Positions 57,958-64,000 of a stretch of DNA of 64,000 nt are shown here, piece by piece; position 1 is the stretch's first letter, and each line of letters begins with the position of its first letter. The notes under the pieces are model-generated. The model worked only from the letters and a program-made list of their open reading frames with translations, did not search any database and was not told the origin of the DNA. Origin of the DNA: Chryseobacterium gregarium DSM 19109 (GTDB lineage: Bacteria > Bacteroidota > Bacteroidia > Flavobacteriales > Weeksellaceae); contig NZ_AUMU01000015.1 of the NCBI RefSeq assembly GCF_000430845.1, positions 1 to 64,000 of the forward strand. Direction: 5' to 3'. The translations under genes were made by a program, and so were the position numbers.

Positions 57958-58854
57958 ATGAAAAAACTCAGCGCACTATTACTGTTCCTATTCTCAGTAC
58001 AAAACTTCTTCACCCAGTCTTTACAGTTCTATACCGGAAAGAGAGACTTTATCCCTATTGAAATCCTGATGGAAGACGGAAGCTCCAAAAAAGGATTTGC
58101 ACAGGATTTCATGCTTCCTGATGTTGCCACTTTTACCATTATGGGAAAAGGCCCGAAATATGCCAATCTGGACCGGAAAGAAGTCAAATTCAAATCCTCG
58201 AAAAGCGATACCCAGGTACAGATGATTCCGGTTTCGGATATTAAAAGCCTGATTTACACCAATGAACAGACCCAGGAACAATTCCAGTTGGATAAACGCC
58301 TTGTTAAAGAAATCAACAACGACCAGGAACTGGAACCGGAAGGAAAAGTCCTGATGCTTCCTTTGATGGAAAAAGGACCCATTAACCTTTACGGCTATAG
58401 AAGCATGATGTGCAAGGCAGATTTCGGCAATAATTTCTCAGCAGGATCTGATGGAAATGAAGACAATTGTCAGTTGACCTATGTCATGATCTATTTAAGC
58501 AAACCTAATGAAACTGTTGCCGTGGCACCGGTAGATTATCCTTCATTAACTCCTTTGGCGTTGCTTAATATGAAAACCTTATATAAAAAGTTCTACACCG
58601 CGTATGAAATTGTAGGAGCCGACTGCCCGGAATTCCTGAAAAAGGTAGACGAAGCAAGACAGGCCGATTACTTTTCCAATAAAACATTCAGAGAGAAAAA
58701 GAAAGCATCCGATACCGAAAGAAAGGCTTTGCTTAAAGGAAAAAGAGGAGCAGAAGCCTCAAGGATCAATATGAAATACAGATCCGAAATATACACGGAT
58801 ATTTATAAAAAGCTGATTGAGGATTATAAGGAATCTTGTGTATCGCACCTTTAA
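57958..58854 (+). CDS. Exported protein, paralogue 1 of a two-gene pair (298 aa)
   Basis: Signal peptide MKKLSALLLFLFSVQNFFTQ. The mature part shares its order of motifs with the gene at 59087: YTGKRDFIPIEILMEDGSSKKGF, FKSSKSDTQVQMIPVSDIKSLI, and GKVLMLPLMEKGPINLYGY. The opening part would suit a beta-rich protein that senses or binds at the surface. The C-terminal part is helical with a cysteine near the end (KESCVSHL), matched in the paralogue (YGSLCP). No known domain is recognised. Confidence 0.7.
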   Translation: MKKLSALLLFLFSVQNFFTQSLQFYTGKRDFIPIEILMEDGSSKKGFAQDFMLPDVATFTIMGKGPKYANLDRKEVKFKSSKSDTQVQMIPVSDIKSLIYTNEQTQEQFQLDKRLVKEINNDQELEPEGKVLMLPLMEKGPINLYGYRSMMCKADFGNNFSAGSDGNEDNCQLTYVMIYLSKPNETVAVAPVDYPSLTPLALLNMKTLYKKFYTAYEIVGADCPEFLKKVDEARQADYFSNKTFREKKKASDTERKALLKGKRGAEASRINMKYRSEIYTDIYKKLIEDYKESCVSHL

Positions 58855-59020
58855 CCCTAAAGTAAAAGATAAATTTAAAAAGCTGAATTCACCAAAAAGC
58901 GGCCAGATCATGTCGATCATTCTTTAATTTAACCTGAAGGCAGAACAAAACTGACTGATAAAAGTTGTTCCCAAAATCAGCCTAATGCAGACAGCAGAAA
59001 AAAACTGAAATAAATAATTT

Positions 59021-59053
59021 AAAAAAGTATCTCCAATTGAGGTGCTTTTTTTT
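59021..59053 (+). terminator. Terminator after paralogue 1
   Basis: AAGTATCTC (59025-59033) pairs with GAGGTGCTT (59039-59047) using G-T wobbles, followed by eight T. Confidence 0.75.
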
Positions 59054-59086
59054 AGATTTACCTCCAAACTTTTAACTATTTAACTT

Positions 59087-59926
59087 ATGAAAAAATTATT
59101 TATTCTGATTCTGGGCTTTTTTTTCGCTCAATCATTTGGTCAGGGCCTGGATATTACCGTAGGGAAAAGACCTTATGTGAAAGCAGACCTTTTAATGGAA
59201 AACGGACAAACTAAACATGGGTATTTAAAAGACTTTCTTATCCCGAAATTTGTTGAAAGCGGTATCGCCAACAGTTTTAAAAGAGTCGAAAGTCTTTATC
59301 ATTATGATACGAAAATATTTAAATTTAAAAGCAATCAGGATGAAGATGCTCAGGAAATCCCGCTCACTGAAATTAAATCGATTATTATAGTGGATGAAGA
59401 TGATTCCGACACCACAAGGTTTGATAAAATGAAACTTAAGACCATCAACTCAAAATATGAGATTGAAGATTTGGATCTTACAGTGATGCTTCCGCTGCAG
59501 TCCGAAGGTAAAATAAATCTTTACGGATTTTCGGTTCTGCTCTTTATGGGAAGGTCCTATTATAGTTCGTTCTTTTTCCCTTACATTAAAAAGCCGAATG
59601 AAGAATATGCCTATGTAGTTCTTGATTATGATAATATGGGTTTATTCAATAGCGGTAAAATAAAAGGGAAATTTAAAAAAGCTTTTGAAGCAGTCACTTC
59701 TGATTGCACAATGTATCAGCCCCATTTAAATAGTGCCGTTGAAAAACTGATGGATAAAAAAATGATGAAAGAATCCAATAAAGAAAGATTTGACAAAAAG
59801 AAAGAAGCGAAGAAAAGCATAAAAGATAAAGAGATGGAACTTCAGATACTCCAGAAAATCGATAATGATTACAATATTAAACCTTATATAGATCTTATTG
59901 AAGAGTACGGAAGCCTATGCCCCTAA
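59087..59926 (+). CDS. Exported protein, paralogue 2 of a two-gene pair (279 aa)
   Basis: Signal peptide MKKLFILILGFFFAQSFGQ, then VGKRPYVKADLLMENGQTKHGY, FKSNQDEDAQEIPLTEIKSI and LPLQSEGKINLYGFSV, the same order as paralogue 1. A C-terminal helical region rich in lysine (KMMKESNKERFDKKKEAKKS) ends EEYGSLCP. The two genes arose by tandem duplication and have diverged strongly. Function is unknown. Confidence 0.7.
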   Translation: MKKLFILILGFFFAQSFGQGLDITVGKRPYVKADLLMENGQTKHGYLKDFLIPKFVESGIANSFKRVESLYHYDTKIFKFKSNQDEDAQEIPLTEIKSIIIVDEDDSDTTRFDKMKLKTINSKYEIEDLDLTVMLPLQSEGKINLYGFSVLLFMGRSYYSSFFFPYIKKPNEEYAYVVLDYDNMGLFNSGKIKGKFKKAFEAVTSDCTMYQPHLNSAVEKLMDKKMMKESNKERFDKKKEAKKSIKDKEMELQILQKIDNDYNIKPYIDLIEEYGSLCP

Positions 59927-59934
59927 AAATATTG

Positions 59935-59966
59935 AATCATCTCATTTCCCTGAGATGATTTTTTTC
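59935..59966 (+). terminator. Terminator after paralogue 2
   Basis: AATCATCTCA and TGAGATGATT are perfect arms around TTTCCC, followed by seven T. Confidence 0.9.
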
Positions 59967-60076
59967 TGCCAAAATTTCACATCATCCCCTAAAAATTCTG
60001 CCATTTCAGACAAAGACCGGTGATGGCATACATTTAGCCAATTACAACACAGAATAATTAAAAAATTAAATATATT

Positions 60077-60355
60077 ATGTCAGTAAACTTTAAACCATTA
60101 GCAGACAGAGTTCTGATCGAGCCGATCGCTGCAGAAACTAAAACAGCTTCAGGTATTATTATCCCGGACACCGCAAAAGAAAAACCACAGGAAGGTACCG
60201 TGGTAGCTGCCGGTCCCGGTAAAAAAGATGAGCCTACCACTGTGAAAGTAGGTGACAAAGTTCTTTACGGAAAGTACTCAGGTTCCGAATTAAAATTGGA
60301 CGGAAAAGATTATTTAATTGTAAAAGAGGGAGATCTTCTTGGGATTATCGGGTAA
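60077..60355 (+). CDS. groES: Co-chaperonin GroES (92 aa)
   Basis: Caps the GroEL cage. The signature [20 protein letters not shown] is at residues ~7-26, with the mobile loop in [19 protein letters not shown] and the usual end [12 protein letters not shown]. Full length. No CIRCE-type operator (TTAGCACTC inverted repeat) is seen upstream, so control of the heat-shock response differs from HrcA systems. groEL follows after about 118 bases. Confidence 0.98.
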   Translation: MSVNFKPLADRVLIEPIAAETKTASGIIIPDTAKEKPQEGTVVAAGPGKKDEPTTVKVGDKVLYGKYSGSELKLDGKDYLIVKEGDLLGIIG

Positions 60356-60360
60356 TAACC

Positions 60361-62099
<1,739 letters not shown>

Positions 62100-62129
62100 C
62101 AGCGTGTCGCTGAGACCATTTAATATACT

Positions 62130-62166
62130 AACCGCTCTATTTTTATAGGGCGGTTTTGTTTTCTTT
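62130..62166 (+). terminator. Terminator of groES-groEL
   Basis: AACCGCTCTAT and ATAGGGCGGTT pair with a G-T wobble around TTTT, followed by a T-rich run. Confidence 0.88.
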
Positions 62167-62238
62167 TCATTTTACTATATTGCAAAAAATAATAAACATG
62201 GAATTATTTAAAATACAACAGAAACAAATAGATAATCT

Positions 62239-62718
62239 ATGAATAAAATACTTACCATTTTAATCTTAATGATTTTAAGCATAAAACTAAATGCCCAAGG
62301 CAAGCCATCGTATCCACAACCAAAAGATGGTTTCAAAAGAGTTGATTTACTTCTCCCCAAAATAGAAAATTCAAAAGACTATAAAGTACAGGTTAAATTT
62401 TCATTTGAAGCAACAGCTAGAGAATGTTCAGACGCAAGTTTCAGTTTTAATAGAAAAAATTTAAAAGAAGAATATGGAATTCAGCAAGGTTCAAGATATC
62501 CCTATTATGTTATAGAAAATGATGCAGCAGAAATTTTTGAAGGAATGAATTCTGACTGTAAAAGCGATAAAAAAGTAAAACGGAAAATTATAAGCAGCCA
62601 AGATATTTTCATTGAATATCAGAGTTATTACGCAAGACCATTTTATATTCCCGAATCTTGGTCAGTTGAATATAGAATATGGAAAGGAGAAGATAAATAC
62701 ATTACTGTAAAAAATTGA
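62239..62718 (+). CDS. eco: Ecotin-like serine protease inhibitor (159 aa)
   Basis: Signal peptide MNKILTILILMILSIKLNAQ, then a domain that follows E. coli ecotin in order: YPQPKDGFKRVDLLLPK (ecotin: YPQAEKGMKR), one conserved cysteine in RECSDAS, YYVIENDAA, a second cysteine in NSDCKSDKK and SWSVEYRIWKGEDKY (ecotin: VKYRVWKAE). Ecotin inhibits trypsin-like proteases as a dimer. The reactive loop before the second cysteine is EGMNSDC, so the P1 residue would be Met or Asn depending on alignment. Ecotin protects bacteria from host or predator proteases. Recognition is from sequence memory, not a search. Confidence 0.85.
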   Translation: MNKILTILILMILSIKLNAQGKPSYPQPKDGFKRVDLLLPKIENSKDYKVQVKFSFEATARECSDASFSFNRKNLKEEYGIQQGSRYPYYVIENDAAEIFEGMNSDCKSDKKVKRKIISSQDIFIEYQSYYARPFYIPESWSVEYRIWKGEDKYITVKN

Positions 62719-62782
62719 TTTTTTCGGTAATATAGTTCGCTTGCAGAAATACTAACCATTACTATTTTTAAATTATTTTATT

Positions 62783-63223
62783 ATGAAAAATGTTTTACTT
62801 ATTCTCTATTTATCATTCTTTTCATGGAGCTGTGCCCAAAACTCAGAATCTAAAAATAAACCGAATTCTAACGAAGAAGAATTTACTGAAATTATAAATT
62901 TTGAGGATTATGATATTTCTATGCTGAGATTAATTGTTACTCCGGAAAAATATCATAATAAAACTGTCCAAATTATTGGATACTTAAATCTTGAGTTTGA
63001 AGGAAATGCAATTTATTTTCATCAGGAAGATTACGAAAAGGGATCATCAAGAAATGGAATGTGGGTTGATTTCAGTGAGGATTTAGTTCATAAAATAGAT
63101 TTGAAAAAATATAATAAGAAATACGTAATTATAGTAGGAAAATTTGATATGAATTCAAAGGGACACATGGGAATGTTTGGAGGCTCAATCAAAAACATAT
63201 CCCGGCTTGATGAATGGAATTAA
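62783..63223 (+). CDS. Putative lipoprotein of unknown function (146 aa)
   Basis: Signal peptide ends SWSC with a lipobox cysteine at residue 17, followed by an acidic low-complexity stretch (SKNKPNSNEEEFTE). The domain from about residue 45 (LIVTPEKYHNKTVQIIGYLN, then YVIIVGKFDMN) has the pattern of an OB-like beta barrel, as in small flavobacterial proteins of unknown function. It follows the ecotin gene by 64 bases in the same direction. Confidence 0.65.
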   Translation: MKNVLLILYLSFFSWSCAQNSESKNKPNSNEEEFTEIINFEDYDISMLRLIVTPEKYHNKTVQIIGYLNLEFEGNAIYFHQEDYEKGSSRNGMWVDFSEDLVHKIDLKKYNKKYVIIVGKFDMNSKGHMGMFGGSIKNISRLDEWN

Positions 63224-63249
63224 AAAATACTGACATAATATTTTCCCGA

Positions 63250-63274
63250 TCTCGCGGATTTGTAATCCGTGAGA
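63250..63274. repeat. REP-like hairpin
   Basis: TCTCGCGGATT-TGT-AATCCGTGAGA forms an 11-bp stem with one G-T wobble. No T run follows, so a terminator is unlikely. The core GGATTTGTAATCC has the look of Bacteroidota repetitive extragenic palindromes. Confidence 0.5.
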
Positions 63275-63280
63275 ATCATA

Positions 63281-63499
63281 TTACTTCAAATCCAACAGTT
63301 CCGACAAAGAAACTTCCAAAGCATTAGCCAATTCCAACAAAGTATAAAGCGTAGGATTAACCTTACCGTTTTCCAATTTTTCAATGGCCTGACGGTCTTT
63401 ATTGCAGGCACGGGCAAGATCAGATTGGCTCCAGCCCTTTTGTCCACGCAGCATGATAATACGTTTACCTAATTCTATCTTTAACTGATCTTTAGTCAT
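63281..63499 (-). CDS. XRE-family transcriptional regulator (72 aa)
   Basis: Almost the whole protein is a helix-turn-helix domain: GKRIIMLRGQKGWSQSDLAR followed by ACNKDRQAIEKLENGKVNPT as the recognition helix region, then VSLSELLDLK. It is 30 bases downstream of a second small regulator with the same orientation and likely shares its transcript. Confidence 0.88.
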   Translation of the reverse strand: MTKDQLKIELGKRIIMLRGQKGWSQSDLARACNKDRQAIEKLENGKVNPTLYTLLELANALEVSLSELLDLK

Positions 63500-63529
63500 G
63501 AATAAAATAACTTCTGATTAGTCGGCATA

Positions 63530-63748
63530 TCAATTACCTGTTGAAACCAATAATTCCCGAATATCCACTTTCAGAAATTTAGATATTTCATAAAGCGTTT
63601 CAACAGAAGGCTGGACTTCATTGGTACACCAACGCGAAATAGTTGATTCGGTCTTCCCTAAATGACCAGCTAAATCCTTACTGGTTTTATTTTTTTCCGC
63701 TAAGACAGATTTTATTCTATTTAAATTTATTTTCGACACAGTGCACAA
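63530..63748 (-). CDS. XRE-family transcriptional regulator, non-ATG start (72 aa)
   Basis: Helix-turn-helix: RIKSVLAEKNKTSKDLAGHL, then GKTESTISRWCTNEVQPSVE as the DNA-reading part and ISKFLKVDIRELLVST. No in-frame ATG precedes the domain. Start codons could be TTG at 63746-63748 or GTG at 63737-63739; the latter gives VSKINLNRIK and a length more like its neighbour's. It faces the SymE-like gene at the right edge across 136 AT-rich bases, so it may control that gene. Confidence 0.82.
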   Translation of the reverse strand: MCTVSKINLNRIKSVLAEKNKTSKDLAGHLGKTESTISRWCTNEVQPSVETLYEISKFLKVDIRELLVSTGN

Positions 63749-63884
63749 TTATTAACTTCTCCTACAAATATCGTAAAAATCTAAAGAACTGAAAATCACG
63801 CATAAATAGTAAATAATTATAATTTACTGCGTTATTATTTGCATTATAGTATTATTAATTATATTTTTACATCAATAAATAATA

Positions 63885-64000
63885 ATGGAGCAAGAAAAAA
63901 AATTTCAGCATAAGAAAGACCGGCATTTGAAAGTGTATGGAAAATACGCTGATCGTATTAATTCCTGCCGTCCTAACATACTTCCAGAAATACGGCTATG
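63885..64000 (+). CDS. SymE-like toxin gene, truncated by the window edge
   Basis: Only the first 38 codons are present (MEQEKKFQHKKDRHLKVYGK, then a stretch ending PNILPEIRL). The order of a basic strand HLKVYGKY followed by PEIRL fits the opening of Bacteroidota SymE-family proteins, where the next residues are typically CGKWL. SymE-type proteins are small toxins in type I addiction modules. An antisense RNA could not be checked. The call is tentative because the diagnostic part lies outside the window. Confidence 0.5.
   Translation, partial: MEQEKKFQHKKDRHLKVYGKYADRINSCRPNILPEIRL

Noticed and set aside
59967..60076. CIRCE operator before groES
   Set aside because: I looked for the TTAGCACTC-N9-GAGTGCTAA inverted repeat and did not find it.

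Overview
The window is chromosomal DNA from a member of the Bacteroidota, most likely a flavobacterium of the Chryseobacterium type. The evidence is a SusC/SusD pair, a fused CcoN-CcoO oxidase subunit, a lipidated TamA-like protein (TamL) next to TamB, Bacteroidota-style -7 boxes (TAnnTTTG) and few purine-rich ribosome sites. No conclusion here comes from a database search.

Positions 1-24650 are accessory. After a tRNA-Gln gene at the left edge, two long operons read leftward. Operon A (22316 to 16305) encodes a 729-aa protein, a 1050-aa protein whose last ~135 residues look like a nucleotidyltransferase-fold toxin, and a 224-aa protein that fits an immunity protein. Operon B (15386 to 196) encodes giant proteins of 2289 and 2061 aa and two smaller fibre-like proteins that share an N-terminal domain. 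Each operon ends in its own terminator and starts from a copy of the same ~165-bp promoter/leader repeat, identical over its last ~54 bp. A decayed copy of the first codons and ribosome site of the 2289-aa gene lies between the operons. None of the seven proteins has an obvious signal peptide. Together this looks like a co-regulated fibre/toxin locus of a kind I cannot name. An orphan exported protein and a small XRE regulator follow.

Positions 24835-36626 read rightward: ccoNO-ccoP (microaerobic cbb3 oxidase), then tamB-tamL-yihY (envelope biogenesis). Positions 36680-47608 are mostly housekeeping: argS, a susD-susC nutrient uptake pair, rnhB, yidC and pyrG. Positions 48063-52981 hold a PAP2-type membrane protein, a YceI-family protein, and the operon radA - methyltransferase - VanW-family - ACP phosphodiesterase-like.

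Positions 52978-57091 carry a DUF6702-type protein, a HupE/UreJ-type membrane protein and an M1 metallopeptidase, genes that tend to sit together in flavobacteria. Here a RelE/ParE-like toxin-antitoxin pair lies between the first two. Then come three exported proteins of unknown function (two are paralogues), groES-groEL, an ecotin-like protease inhibitor, a small lipoprotein, and two XRE regulators facing the start of a SymE-like gene that runs off the right edge.
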